From: Modicisalibacter tunisiensis
GTDB lineage: Bacteria; Pseudomonadota; Gammaproteobacteria; Pseudomonadales; Halomonadaceae
Reading direction: 5' to 3'
Assembly (NCBI RefSeq): GCF_020148005.1
Contig: NZ_JAGXFD010000001.1
Span: 2,438,589-2,502,588, forward strand
Length of the DNA stretch: 64,000 nucleotides
Every line of letters starts with the position of its first letter. The first letter of the stretch is position 1. The notes beneath the pieces are model-generated. The model saw nothing but the letters and a program-made list of their open reading frames with translations. It was not told the DNA's origin and did no database searches. Of the stretch, positions 8,765-17,816 are shown piece by piece. A program made the position numbers and the translations under genes.

Positions 8765-9457
8765 ATGAGTGACCGGCTACCGCGAATCACCCGCCATATC
8801 GGCTTCGGCGCTGCGCTGCTGATGGCAATGATACTGACGGGGTGTGCCCAGTTGCCGCGGCCGTCGGTGGTCGGCGAGCAGGAGAAGATCGCCCTGCAGC
8901 CCCCGCCGCCGCCGGTGCCCAACGGGGCCATCTACCAGCCGGCCAGTGGCTATCAGCCGCTGTTCGAGGATCGCCGACCGCGCCAGGTCGGCGATGTGCT
9001 GACCATCGTGCTCGACGAGAACGTCAGTGCCAGCAAGAGTTCCTCGGCCAATGCCGGGCGCGACGGCAGCGCCACGCTGGGGTTGAATTCCCTGCCGCAT
9101 GGGCTGAAAAAACTGGGCAAGTACGGCTTCGATGTCGAGGGCAAGAACGACTTTTCCGGCAGCGGCGGGGCGTCGGCGAACAACAGCTTCACCGGCACCA
9201 TCACCGTCACCGTGACCGACGTGCTCTACAACGGCAACCTGCAGGTTCAGGGCGAGAAGCAGATCGCCATCAACCAGGGGACCGAGTTCATCCGCTTCGC
9301 CGGCGTGGTCGATCCCGAGTACGTCAGCGACCAGAACAGCGTGATGTCCACCCAGGTGGCGGACGCCCGCATCGAGTACGTCGGCAATGGCTACATCAAC
9401 GAGGCGCAGACCATGGGCTGGTTGCAGCGCTTCTTCCTCAACATCTCGCCGTTCTGA
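8765..9457 (+). CDS. flgH: Flagellar L-ring lipoprotein FlgH
   Basis: A 230-residue outer-membrane lipoprotein forming the L ring. The signal peptide ends in the lipobox LTGC (lipidated Cys27). Conserved blocks are [41 protein letters not shown], the [41 protein letters not shown] stretch, and the C-terminal [14 protein letters not shown]. It is followed after 22 bp by flgI, its P-ring partner. Confidence 0.97.
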   Translation: MSDRLPRITRHIGFGAALLMAMILTGCAQLPRPSVVGEQEKIALQPPPPPVPNGAIYQPASGYQPLFEDRRPRQVGDVLTIVLDENVSASKSSSANAGRDGSATLGLNSLPHGLKKLGKYGFDVEGKNDFSGSGGASANNSFTGTITVTVTDVLYNGNLQVQGEKQIAINQGTEFIRFAGVVDPEYVSDQNSVMSTQVADARIEYVGNGYINEAQTMGWLQRFFLNISPF

Positions 9458-9479
9458 GCGAAGGAGGGCCCGGGAAATC

Positions 9480-10613
9480 ATGAAAACGCAGACCCTTTCC
9501 TCCGACGTCGTCAGGCTGTGGCTGTGGTGCCTCGGTATCCTGCTGGCCTGCCTGCTGGCCATGCCGGCCCGGGCGGAGCGGCTTCAGGACCTGGCCTCGT
9601 TCGCCGGCGTGCGCAACAACGCCCTGGTGGGCTACGGGCTGGTGGTCGGCCTCGACGGCACGGGTGACCAGACCACCCAGGCGCCGTTCACCACCCAGAG
9701 CCTGACCAACATGCTCAACCAGCTGGGGATCAGCGTGCCCGAGGGCACCAACATGCAGCTCAAGAACGTGGCAGCGGTCATGGTCACCGCCGAGCTGCCG
9801 CCCTTCGCGCGCCCGGGGCAGCCGATCGACGTCGTGGTGTCCTCCGTGGGCAATGCCCGCAGCCTGCGTGGCGGCACCCTGCTGATGACCCCGCTGAAGG
9901 GGGCCAACGGGCAGGTGTACGCCATGGCCCAGGGCAATGTCTTCGTCGGCGGCGCCGGTGCCCAGGCCGCGGGCAGCAGCGTCTCGATCAATCAGCAGGC
10001 CGGCGGCAGCATCAACGGCGGGGCGACCGTCGAGCGAGCGGTGCCGCTGGCCCTGGGGCGTGACGGCACGCTCGACCTGCAACTGAACGAGTACAGCTTC
10101 GATACCGCCCAGCGTGCCGTGGCGGCGATCAATCGCGAGTTCGGCGCGCCGGTGGCCGCGGCGGTCGACGGGCGGGTCATCCGCCTGCAGGCGCCGGCGG
10201 ACAGCAACGACCGCGTGCGTTTCATGGCGCGGGTGCAGAACATCGACCTGGCGCTCGGGCAGGAACCCGCCAGGGTGGTCATCAACTCGCGGACGGGGTC
10301 AGTGGTGCTCAACAGCAGCGTGATGCTGCACCAGGCGGCGGTGGCCCACGGCAACCTGTCGGTCACCATCAGCTCCAACCCGCAGGTCAGCCAGCCCAAT
10401 GCGTTTTCCCAGGGCCAGACGGCGGTGGTGCCCAACGCCAACGTGTCGGTCTCCCAGGAAGGCGGCTCGCTGCAGATGGTGCAGACCAGCGCGGATCTGG
10501 CGAAGGTGGTCAGTGCGCTCAATGCGCTGGGTGCCACGCCACAGGATTTGATGTCGATCCTGCAGGCCCTCAAGGCGGCCGGCTCGCTGCGGGCCAAGCT
10601 GGAGATCATCTGA
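9480..10613 (+). CDS. flgI: Flagellar P-ring protein FlgI
   Basis: A 377-residue periplasmic P-ring subunit. I chose the ATG at 9480 because it follows an AAGGAGGG ribosome site and gives a proper signal peptide ([32 protein letters not shown], cleaved before ERLQDLASF); the frame is open further upstream into flgH. The mature start [32 protein letters not shown] is the FlgI signature. The C-terminus [35 protein letters not shown] is also canonical. Its TGA overlaps the flgJ ATG. Confidence 0.97.
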   Translation: MKTQTLSSDVVRLWLWCLGILLACLLAMPARAERLQDLASFAGVRNNALVGYGLVVGLDGTGDQTTQAPFTTQSLTNMLNQLGISVPEGTNMQLKNVAAVMVTAELPPFARPGQPIDVVVSSVGNARSLRGGTLLMTPLKGANGQVYAMAQGNVFVGGAGAQAAGSSVSINQQAGGSINGGATVERAVPLALGRDGTLDLQLNEYSFDTAQRAVAAINREFGAPVAAAVDGRVIRLQAPADSNDRVRFMARVQNIDLALGQEPARVVINSRTGSVVLNSSVMLHQAAVAHGNLSVTISSNPQVSQPNAFSQGQTAVVPNANVSVSQEGGSLQMVQTSADLAKVVSALNALGATPQDLMSILQALKAAGSLRAKLEII

Positions 10614-11677
10614 TGACGGTCAACAACCTGGGCAGCCAGTTCGCGCTTGATCTGCAGGGCCTGCAGCGGCTCAAGCATACCGCTCGCGAGAACCCGCAGG
10701 AGGGGGTGAAGTCGGCGGCCAGGGACTTCGAGGCGATCTTCCTGCGCATGATGCTCAAGAGCATGCGCGAGGCCACGCCCCAGTCGGGGCTGCTCGACAG
10801 TCAGCAGGCACGGTTCTACACGGAAATGCTCGACAAGCAGTGGGCGCAGGAGCTGTCGGGCAAGGGCTTCGGGCTGGCGGAGAAACTGGTCGAACAGTTG
10901 CAGAGCTCAGGCATGGTGCCCGGCGGCGAGCGCGCGGGCGAGCCGTTGATCGCCGGCATTCCGCGGGGAACGCCGCGGGTGCTGAAGAGTGACGCGGGCG
11001 AGGCTGCCGTCGCGTCGACCGCCCGCGAGCGCGGCTTCCTCGGTGCGCTGGATGCCCGCTCGGCGGCACAGGCTGCCGGTCAGCCGGCTCCCGAGACTCC
11101 CTCGCGGGGAGAGGACACCCGCCCGGCGCATGTGGCGCGTTTCGTCGATTCGCTGCGCGGTCCGGCCGAAGCGGCGGCGCGACAGACCGGTGTGCCGGCC
11201 GAGCTGATCCTCGCGCAGGCCGCCCTGGAAACGGGCTGGGGGCGCTACGAGATTCCCACCGCCGAGGGCGGCAACAGCCACAACCTGTTCGGCATCAAGG
11301 CCGGCAGCCAGTGGCGCGGGGATACCACCGACATCGCCACCACCGAATACGCCGACGGCCGTCCTGAACGGCGCGTAGATCGCTTCCGGGTCTATGACGA
11401 CTATCAGGCGGCCTTCACCGATTACGCGCGGCTGATCGGCGACAACCCGCGCTACGCCGGCGTGGTGACCGCGACGGATGGCGCCCAGGCGGCACGTGCC
11501 CTGCAGGCGGGCGGCTATGCCACCGACCCGCGCTACGCCGACAAGCTGATCGCCGTGATGGAGTCCCTGCAGCAGCCGGCGACGAGTGCCGGTGCCCGGG
11601 ACGTGGCGCAGGCGCAATCAGGGCACGCGACAGGCGATCCGTTCAGCCTGGAGCAGGTGCCCTCGCGCCTGTTCTGA
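10613..11677 (+). CDS. flgJ: Peptidoglycan hydrolase and rod cap FlgJ
   Basis: A 354-residue two-domain protein. The N-terminal rod-capping domain (about 1-110) contains ARDFEAIFLRMMLKSMREATPQSGLLDSQQARFYTEMLDKQWAQELS. A variable linker follows, then a C-terminal glucosaminidase domain (about 180-320) with PAELILAQAALETGWGRYEIPTAEGGNSHNLFGIKAGSQWRGD, including the catalytic-region glutamate of ALETGWG. The dual form is typical of beta- and gammaproteobacteria; it opens the murein sacculus for the rod. It is the last gene of the class 2 operon before the flgK promoter, and overlaps flgI by one base. Confidence 0.96.
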   Translation: MTVNNLGSQFALDLQGLQRLKHTARENPQEGVKSAARDFEAIFLRMMLKSMREATPQSGLLDSQQARFYTEMLDKQWAQELSGKGFGLAEKLVEQLQSSGMVPGGERAGEPLIAGIPRGTPRVLKSDAGEAAVASTARERGFLGALDARSAAQAAGQPAPETPSRGEDTRPAHVARFVDSLRGPAEAAARQTGVPAELILAQAALETGWGRYEIPTAEGGNSHNLFGIKAGSQWRGDTTDIATTEYADGRPERRVDRFRVYDDYQAAFTDYARLIGDNPRYAGVVTATDGAQAARALQAGGYATDPRYADKLIAVMESLQQPATSAGARDVAQAQSGHATGDPFSLEQVPSRLF

Positions 11678-11693
11678 TCGACTCCGGGGGCGC

Positions 11694-11720
11694 TCAAGTT
11701 CTTCGGCGCTCGGCCGATAT
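11694..11720 (+). promoter_or_regulatory. Sigma-28 (FliA) promoter for flgK-flgL
   Basis: TCAA (11694-11697), 15 bases, then GCCGATAT (11713-11720). It sits in the 73-bp flgJ-flgK gap, 31 bp before the flgK start, so the junction genes can be raised late independently of the hook operon. Confidence 0.8.
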
Positions 11721-11750
11721 CTCAGACAATAGCCAGATCGGGATAGCCAC

Positions 11751-13706
11751 ATGAGCCTCTTTTCCACCGGCCTGAGCGGTCTCAACGCCGCCCAGGTCGC
11801 CCTGCAGACCGCCGGCACCAACGTCAGCAACGTCTATACGCCGGGCTACAATCGTCAGGTCGCCCAGCTCGGTGAAACCCTGCCGGCGGGCGGGGGCGTC
11901 CAGGTCAACGATGTCGAGCGGCAGTTCAACCAGTACATCGCCTCGCAGCTCAACGCGGCCACCAGCCGTTCCAGCGCGCTGGAGACCTACAGCACCCAGG
12001 CCAGCCAGATCGACAACCTGCTGGCCGACAGCGATTCCGGCCTGGCTCCCCTGATGCAGAGCTTCTTCTCCTCGATGCAGGATCTGGCCGGCGCGCCGTC
12101 CGATCCGGCCGCGCGGCAGGGTGTCATCGGCACCGCGGACACCCTGACGGGCCAGTTCCGTGCCTTCGACAGCTACCTGGACGACATGCAGTCGGGCATC
12201 AACGGCCAGATCCGTGACGAGGTCACGCAGATCAACAACACGGCCGATCAGCTGGCCAAGCTGAATCGCCAGATCTCGCTGACCAAGGCCAAGACCGGCG
12301 ACATCCCCAACAACCTGCTCAATCAGCGCGACCACATGGTGGCCACGCTAAGCGAGCGTCTGGATGTCTCGCTGAGCGTGCAGGACGGCGATACCTACAA
12401 CGTCATGCTCGGCAACGGCCAGCCGCTGGTCGCCGGCAACCGCAGCTACACGCTGGAGGCCGTGCCGTCGTCCGCCGATCCCTCGCGTACCGTGGTGGCC
12501 TACAACGACCCGGGCGGCAGTCAGGTCGAGCTGCGGGACTCGACCTTCGAGGGCGGCACCCTCGGCGGGCTGATGACCTTCCGGCGTGAAACCCTGGACA
12601 AGACCCAGAACCAGCTGGGGCAGATGGCGCTGTCGCTGGCCGCCGGCTTCAACGACCAGCACCGCGCCGGTCAGGACCTGAACGGCGATCAGGGCGGTGA
12701 CTTCTTCGCCATCGGCGGGCCCACGGTCTTCAGTGATGATACTAACCAAGGAAACGCCAGCATCACGTCAGCGGTGTTCAGTGATGTCTCTCAGGTGACT
12801 TCGGGGGACTACGAGCTGCGTTACGATGGCAGCAGTAGTAAGTTTTCCATAACGCGCCTGGATACAGGGGCGAAGCTGGATAGTGGCGATGTTGCCTGGG
12901 ACAGCTCCAGCGGCAAGCTAAGTTTCGATGGCGTCACGCTGACTCTGGATGACCCCAGCCAGCTGCAGAATGGCGATGTCTATCAGCTGCAGCCGACGCG
13001 CAACCTGGCTGGTACGCTGGAGAATGTGATTCACGATACGTCAAAGATTGCGGCCAGTGCGCATGTCGCTGCCAATATCAGCACAAGCACTGGCAGTGGA
13101 TCATCGTTGTCCGTCGACAGCGTGACCGTGGGGCAGGGCTTCAAGCTTCCGCCAGATGGGGCGCCGCTGAACCTGCAGGTCAATACTGTCAATTCGGATG
13201 GCAGTTTCGAGTTGGGGAATGCGGCTGGGGGGAAACTGGGCGCTGAGGTGTTGCTCAACGGCGAGGCGGTTAGCGATCCGACCGCTGTCACTCTTGGTGC
13301 CGGTGACAAGCTCACTGTAGACGGGGTCGCCCTGACTTTCTCCGGCACTCCTGTGTCGGGCGATACGGTCCAAATCAAACAGGATCCGGCCGCCGGTGAC
13401 AACACCAATGCCCTAGCGTTGCAGAATCTGCAGAATGCCGACCTGGTCGGTGGCAAGGCAAGCCTCAACGAGTCCTACGCCTCGATGGTCAGCGACGTGG
13501 GCAACCGTACCAACGTCGTCAAGGCCAACCTGGATGCCCAGAATACCCTGACCGAGCAGCTCACTCAGGTCCAGCAGTCCGAGTCCGGCGTCAACCTCGA
13601 CGAGGAGGCGGCCAACCTGATCCGCTTCCAGCAGTACTATCAGGCCAACGCCAAGGTCATCCAGACCGCCAGCACGGTCTTCGACAGCATTCTGGGCATT
13701 CGTTAA
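11751..13706 (+). CDS. flgK: Hook-filament junction protein FlgK (HAP1)
   Basis: A 651-residue junction protein. The N-terminus is MSLFSTGLSGLNAAQVALQTAGTNVSNVYTPGYNRQ and the C-terminus LTQVQQSESGVNLDEEAANLIRFQQYYQANAKVIQTASTVFDSILGIR, both diagnostic. The middle, from about 12730 to 13480, has a slightly lower GC content and more relaxed codon use than the ends, as in flgE, and encodes the exposed domains. FlgN is its export chaperone. It is followed after 23 bp by flgL under the same sigma-28 promoter. Confidence 0.96.
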   Translation: MSLFSTGLSGLNAAQVALQTAGTNVSNVYTPGYNRQVAQLGETLPAGGGVQVNDVERQFNQYIASQLNAATSRSSALETYSTQASQIDNLLADSDSGLAPLMQSFFSSMQDLAGAPSDPAARQGVIGTADTLTGQFRAFDSYLDDMQSGINGQIRDEVTQINNTADQLAKLNRQISLTKAKTGDIPNNLLNQRDHMVATLSERLDVSLSVQDGDTYNVMLGNGQPLVAGNRSYTLEAVPSSADPSRTVVAYNDPGGSQVELRDSTFEGGTLGGLMTFRRETLDKTQNQLGQMALSLAAGFNDQHRAGQDLNGDQGGDFFAIGGPTVFSDDTNQGNASITSAVFSDVSQVTSGDYELRYDGSSSKFSITRLDTGAKLDSGDVAWDSSSGKLSFDGVTLTLDDPSQLQNGDVYQLQPTRNLAGTLENVIHDTSKIAASAHVAANISTSTGSGSSLSVDSVTVGQGFKLPPDGAPLNLQVNTVNSDGSFELGNAAGGKLGAEVLLNGEAVSDPTAVTLGAGDKLTVDGVALTFSGTPVSGDTVQIKQDPAAGDNTNALALQNLQNADLVGGKASLNESYASMVSDVGNRTNVVKANLDAQNTLTEQLTQVQQSESGVNLDEEAANLIRFQQYYQANAKVIQTASTVFDSILGIR

Positions 13707-13729
13707 CCGGTTCACGGGAGTTTTTCGTC

Positions 13730-14941
13730 ATGCGTATCAGCACGCTGACCATGTTTGATTCGAGGCTGACGGCCATGAATCGTCAACAGAGTGACTTCCT
13801 CAAGGTTGGCCAGCAAATGGCGACCGGGCGGCGTGTGGTCTCGCCTTCGGACGATCCGCAGGCGGCCTCGCGTGCTGTCGGGGTTTCCCAGTCGCTGGCC
13901 GTCACTCAGCAATATTCGGATTCGCGAGTCTCGGCGCGCAATGCCATGTCGCAGGAAGAAAGCGTGCTCAATAGCGTGAGCAAGGCGGTTACCAGTGCCA
14001 AAACGCTGATTATCCAGGCAAGCAACGACACCCTCAGCAATGCTGACAGGACATCGGTAGCGAGCCAGTTGCGGGGCATCTACGAAAGCCTGCAAGGCAT
14101 GGCCAATACCACGGATGGTAATGGGTCGTACCTATTCGGTGGTATCAAGGATAATGCGCCGCCCTTCGTCGAGGACGGCGGCAAGATCACGTACAAGGGT
14201 GCTGATACAGTGCGGCATCAGCAGGTCGATGCCTCCCGTCAGATGGCAGTTGGAGACAGCGGCCAAAAGGTCTTTTCTGGTGTGCATAGCGGGGCGGACT
14301 ATGTGGCTGATGCAACGACCAGTGCTCCCAGCACATTGCGGTTTTCCGGCCCCCACACGGCGGATGCAAGCAACGCGGAGTACGGTGACTCATTCACCCT
14401 GGAGATTACCAGCTACAATGCCGGCACCGGGGAGTTCGGCTATGATTTGACCAACCAGACGTCCGGCTCGACAAGCTCTAAAACGGGCAACATTGGCGAT
14501 CCCGTGAAATTCGGTGGTATCTCGATGACGCTCGAGGGAACCCCCGCCGTGGGTGATAGGCTTGACGTGAGTCGCGGCAAGGATCAGAGCCTCTTTTCCA
14601 CGCTGGAAAATGCGTTGAATGTACTTGAGTCGCCTGCCGAGACTCCCACGGGCAAGGCGCAGCTGGATAACACCTTGTCGACGGTCAGCCGCCAGCTGGA
14701 CAACAGCCTGGACAACGTTCTGACGACCCGGGCCTCGGTCGGAGCTCGCCTGAACGAGCTCGACGAACTGGATAACATCAGCAGCAACCGTTCGCTGAAC
14801 TACAAATCGACTCTGTCCGACCTGGTCGATCTCGATTATTCCAAGGCCGTATCCGATTACAGCCTGCGTCAGGTCGGCCTGCAGGCCTCCCAGAAAGCCT
14901 TCGTGGATGTGAAGAACATGTCGCTGTTCCAGATGCTGTAA
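13730..14941 (+). CDS. flgL: Hook-filament junction protein FlgL (HAP3)
   Basis: A 403-residue flagellin-like junction protein. The N-terminus MRISTLTMFDSRLTAMNRQQSDFLKVGQQMATGRRVVSPSDDPQAASRAV is the FlgL form of the flagellin D0/D1 domain. The C-terminus LDYSKAVSDYSLRQVGLQASQKAFVDVKNMSLFQML is likewise specific. The central third (around 14150-14560) is less GC-biased and serine/threonine/glycine-rich. FlgL caps FlgK and provides the base for flagellin polymerisation. A strong hairpin terminator follows. Confidence 0.95.
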   Translation: MRISTLTMFDSRLTAMNRQQSDFLKVGQQMATGRRVVSPSDDPQAASRAVGVSQSLAVTQQYSDSRVSARNAMSQEESVLNSVSKAVTSAKTLIIQASNDTLSNADRTSVASQLRGIYESLQGMANTTDGNGSYLFGGIKDNAPPFVEDGGKITYKGADTVRHQQVDASRQMAVGDSGQKVFSGVHSGADYVADATTSAPSTLRFSGPHTADASNAEYGDSFTLEITSYNAGTGEFGYDLTNQTSGSTSSKTGNIGDPVKFGGISMTLEGTPAVGDRLDVSRGKDQSLFSTLENALNVLESPAETPTGKAQLDNTLSTVSRQLDNSLDNVLTTRASVGARLNELDELDNISSNRSLNYKSTLSDLVDLDYSKAVSDYSLRQVGLQASQKAFVDVKNMSLFQML

Positions 14942-14974
14942 TCCCGTCGCGCCGGATCTCGGCGCAGCAATAAC

Positions 14975-15005
14975 AACGCCTTCGAGACCTTCGAAGGCGT
15001 TTTCG
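14975..15005 (+). terminator. Terminator between convergent flgL and fliR
   Basis: An 11-bp perfect stem (AACGCCTTCGA at 14975-14985 and its complement at 14991-15001) has a GACCT loop and is followed by TTC on the plus strand. It lies 33 bp after the flgL stop and just before the fliR stop, so it may serve both strands. Confidence 0.85.
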
Positions 15006-15017
15006 TTGGTGGGTCAC

Positions 15018-15803
15018 TCATCCCGCCATGAGCGCAATGACCTGCTGGAGCATGTTCAGTCCCTGCTGGAAAAGATTTTCCAGGAAGCGGCTGAGGTCCA
15101 TCATCAGCACCATCAGCAGGGCCAGGCCCGCCGTCAGCGTCAGCGGAAAGCCGATCGAGAAGATCGTCAGCTGTGGCGAGGCGCGATTGAGGATGCCCAG
15201 CGACAGGTTGATGATCATCAGCGCGGCGATCACCGGCAGGGCCAGCAGCAGGCCGGAGCGGAAGATGGTGCCGCCGTAGCGGGCGATCGCCTCGAAGGCG
15301 TCGGCATTCAGGGGGTGAGCGCCGATCGGCAGGGCGGTGAAGGAATCGGCGAGGATCTCGATGACCATCAGGTGGACATTGAGGGCCAGCATCATCAGCA
15401 GGGTGATCATGTACAGGAAGCGTGCCAGGACCACGGTATTCTCGCCGATGTCCGAGGCGAAGAAGGTGGCGAAGCCGAGCCCCATCTTCAGGGCGATGTA
15501 CTCGCCGGCGGCCATCACCACCGACAGTGTGACGTGCATGACCAGCCCCATCGCCACCCCGATCAGCAGCTGCTCGACGAGGATGCCCAGTCCCGGCCAC
15601 GAGACAATGGGCACCGCAGGCAGCGGCGGCAGCGAGGGCGCGATCACGTAGGCGATCAGCGCCGCCAGGCCGATCCGTGCCTGACGGGGAATGCTGTCGT
15701 GGCCCCACAGCGGGGCGGCCATGATGAAGGCAAGCAGGCGCACGAACGGCCAGAAGAAGGCGACCAGCCAGGCGTGGAGTTGGTCGTAGGTGACCTCGAG
15801 CAT
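15018..15803 (-). CDS. fliR: Flagellar export gate protein FliR
   Basis: A 261-residue integral membrane protein of the type III export gate, forming the FliPQR pore with a FliP5-FliQ4-FliR1 stoichiometry in studied species. It starts MLEVTYDQLHAWLVAFFWPFVRLLAFIMAAPLWG and contains the conserved ARIGLAALIAYVIAPSLP, ALKMGLGFATFFASDIGENT and LGILNRASPQLTIFSIGFPLTL segments, with about six hydrophobic stretches. It is the last gene of the minus-strand fli operon, 16 bp downstream of fliQ. Confidence 0.95.
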   Translation of the reverse strand: MLEVTYDQLHAWLVAFFWPFVRLLAFIMAAPLWGHDSIPRQARIGLAALIAYVIAPSLPPLPAVPIVSWPGLGILVEQLLIGVAMGLVMHVTLSVVMAAGEYIALKMGLGFATFFASDIGENTVVLARFLYMITLLMMLALNVHLMVIEILADSFTALPIGAHPLNADAFEAIARYGGTIFRSGLLLALPVIAALMIINLSLGILNRASPQLTIFSIGFPLTLTAGLALLMVLMMDLSRFLENLFQQGLNMLQQVIALMAG

Positions 15804-15819
15804 GGTGCGGCGGCGCGCC

Positions 15820-16089
15820 CTAGCCGAGCATCAGCGGTATGTTGTGGAAGAGCTCGGTGGTGAAGTTGGTGATCAGCTTGATCAGCCAGGGGCCGGTCAG
15901 CACCATCACGCCGAACACGCCGAGAATCTTGGGGATGAAGGTCAGGGTCATCTCGTTGATCTGGGTCGCCGCCTGGAACAGGCTCACCAGCAGGCCGATG
16001 GCCAGCGCCGTCAGGATCAGCGGGCCGGCGAGGAAGAGGGTGACCTTCATGCCCTGGTAGGCCAGGCTCATTACCATTTCCGGTGTCAT
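15820..16089 (-). CDS. fliQ: Flagellar export gate protein FliQ
   Basis: An 89-residue protein with two transmembrane hairpin helices (around 16-40 and 52-75). MTPEMVMSLAYQGMKVTLFLAGPLILTALAIGLLVSLFQAATQINEMTLTFIPKILGVFGVMVLTGPW is near-consensus for FliQ. The length is exactly typical. It is encoded between fliP (40-bp gap) and fliR (16-bp gap). Confidence 0.96.
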   Translation of the reverse strand: MTPEMVMSLAYQGMKVTLFLAGPLILTALAIGLLVSLFQAATQINEMTLTFIPKILGVFGVMVLTGPWLIKLITNFTTELFHNIPLMLG

Positions 16090-16129
16090 GGCAGGCGCTC
16101 CGTCGAGGAAAGAGGACGATGCTCGGGGG

Positions 16130-16903
16130 TCATAGGTGGAAGCTCTGGGCCAGCGAGCCGATCAGCAGCTGCCAGCCGTCGACCAGCACGAACAGCATCA
16201 GCTTGAAGGGCAGCGAGATGGTCACCGGCGGCACCATCATCATGCCCAGCGACATCAGCACGCTGGCCACTACCAGGTCGATGATCAGAAACGGGATGAA
16301 GATGGTAAAGCCGATCTGGAAGGCGGTCTTCAGCTCGCTGGTGACATAGGCGGGCAGCAGCACGCGCATGGGCACGTCCTCGGGGCCCTGCATCTCGCCG
16401 ACATTGGCCAGCTTGGCGAACAGGGCGATATCCGGCTCGCGGGTCTGGGCCATCATGAACTCGCGGAACGGATCGCTGACGCGTTCGACGAAAGTTTCCA
16501 GGCCGATCTGCTTTTCCGACAGCGGCACCCAGGCCTGCTCGTAGGCGTCGTGCAGCGTCGGCGACATGATGAAGAAGGTCAGGAACAGCGCGATGCCGAG
16601 CAGCACCTGGTTGGGCGGCGTGGCCTGGGTGCCCATGGCGGTGCGCAGCAGGCTCAGCACGATGATGATCCGCGTGAAGCTGGTCATCATCAGCAGCATG
16701 GCCGGCAGGAAGGCCATGGCACTGAGCAGCAGCAGCAGCTGCAGGCTCAGCGACCACTGCTGGCCGCCGTCCTCGAGGGGCTGGCTGGTCAGCCCGGGGA
16801 TCGACTGGGCCAGGGCCGCCTGCGGCAGCAGGACCAGCGCCGCGAGCAGGGCGAGCCGCAGCCAGCCGCAGTGGCGAGGCAGCACCTGTCGGATTGCGCT
16901 CAT
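16130..16903 (-). CDS. fliP: Flagellar export gate protein FliP
   Basis: A 257-residue export gate subunit. An N-terminal signal peptide ([17 protein letters not shown]) is usual for FliP. The core includes [55 protein letters not shown], and the second family block is [61 protein letters not shown]. Its ATG overlaps the fliO stop by 4 bp (ATGA), so translation is coupled. Confidence 0.97.
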   Translation of the reverse strand: MSAIRQVLPRHCGWLRLALLAALVLLPQAALAQSIPGLTSQPLEDGGQQWSLSLQLLLLLSAMAFLPAMLLMMTSFTRIIIVLSLLRTAMGTQATPPNQVLLGIALFLTFFIMSPTLHDAYEQAWVPLSEKQIGLETFVERVSDPFREFMMAQTREPDIALFAKLANVGEMQGPEDVPMRVLLPAYVTSELKTAFQIGFTIFIPFLIIDLVVASVLMSLGMMMVPPVTISLPFKLMLFVLVDGWQLLIGSLAQSFHL

Positions 16904-17310
16904 GACGACGCTCCGTCATCCCCCGAGCGCGCCTTGCCCTGTCGCAGGGCGGACGCCAGCCGCGTGGCGAAGCCGCCGGCATCGGCGGCGGGGGGCTCGG
17001 GCGGTTCGGCCGGCGCGGGCAGGTGGTGCAGGGCATTGACCTGGCCGCCGCCGACGCCCAGCACCAGCCAGGTTTCCTCGACCTGGATCACCACCACGCG
17101 CTCCTTCTGGCCGACCGCGGCGCTGGCCACGACCTTCAGGTGACGGCCTGCCTGGCCGCGACCGGCATTGAGCCGGCGCAGGGCATAGCTGCACAGCAGG
17201 ATGATGCCCACCACCACCGCCAGCGCCAGGGCGGTCTTGCCCAGCATCGCCAGTTCCAGCAGGTTGTCGCCACCGGGCGTGGCGCCTTGTGCCGCATCGC
17301 TCGCGCTCAT
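16900..17310 (-). CDS. fliO: Flagellar export gate assembly protein FliO
   Basis: A 136-residue protein with one membrane helix (about 22-43, [27 protein letters not shown]) and a cytoplasmic domain containing [41 protein letters not shown], the FliO signature. FliO helps assemble the FliP ring. The tail is proline- and acid-rich and variable. It overlaps fliN by 4 bp and fliP by 4 bp. Confidence 0.93.
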   Translation of the reverse strand: MSASDAAQGATPGGDNLLELAMLGKTALALAVVVGIILLCSYALRRLNAGRGQAGRHLKVVASAAVGQKERVVVIQVEETWLVLGVGGGQVNALHHLPAPAEPPEPPAADAGGFATRLASALRQGKARSGDDGASS

Positions 17311-17816
17311 CGGTTGAGCTTCTGCACCCGCTCGGAGGGGGTGATGATCTCGGTGACGCGGATGCCGTACTTGTCATCGACCACCACCACCTCGCCCTGG
17401 GCGATCAGGTAGCCGTTGATCAGGATATCCATGGGCTCGCCGGCCAGGCCGTCGAGCTCGATGACCGAGCCCTGGGCCAGTTCCAGCAGCTGCTTGATGG
17501 TGATGCGCGTGCGGCCCAGTTCCACGGTCAGCTTGACCGGGATGTCCATGATCATCTCGAGGTCGCGCATCGACGACTGGCCGTCACTGCCGTCGTCCAG
17601 CGGCTTGAAGACCGTGTCGCCGGCGGCGCGGGCCCGGCTGGTGTCGGCGGCCGGCTCCGGTGGCTCGTCGGGCTGGTGCTCGGCCTCGGCCTGTTCGGCG
17701 AAGGCGGCGGCCCAGGGATCGTCCTCGGCCGCCGGCTCCTCGCCGGCCTGCTCGGCCATGGCCTTCGCCCAATCGTCGTCGGCGCTGTTTTGATCGGGTT
17801 TGTTGGGATCAGTCAT
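17307..17816 (-). CDS. fliN: Flagellar motor switch protein FliN
   Basis: A 169-residue C-ring protein. The C-terminal surface-presentation domain is complete: DIPVKLTVELGRTRITIKQLLELAQGSVIELDGLAGEPMDILINGYLIAQGEVVVVDDKYGIRVTEII. The N-terminal 90 residues are acidic and alanine-rich (WAKAMAEQAGEEPAAEDDPWAAAFAEQAEAEHQ), longer than in enterics but common in halomonads and pseudomonads. I start at MTDPNKPDQN because this ATG overlaps the fliM stop by 8 bp, matching the operon's coupling; a longer frame lies wholly inside fliM. Confidence 0.96.
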   Translation of the reverse strand: MTDPNKPDQNSADDDWAKAMAEQAGEEPAAEDDPWAAAFAEQAEAEHQPDEPPEPAADTSRARAAGDTVFKPLDDGSDGQSSMRDLEMIMDIPVKLTVELGRTRITIKQLLELAQGSVIELDGLAGEPMDILINGYLIAQGEVVVVDDKYGIRVTEIITPSERVQKLNR

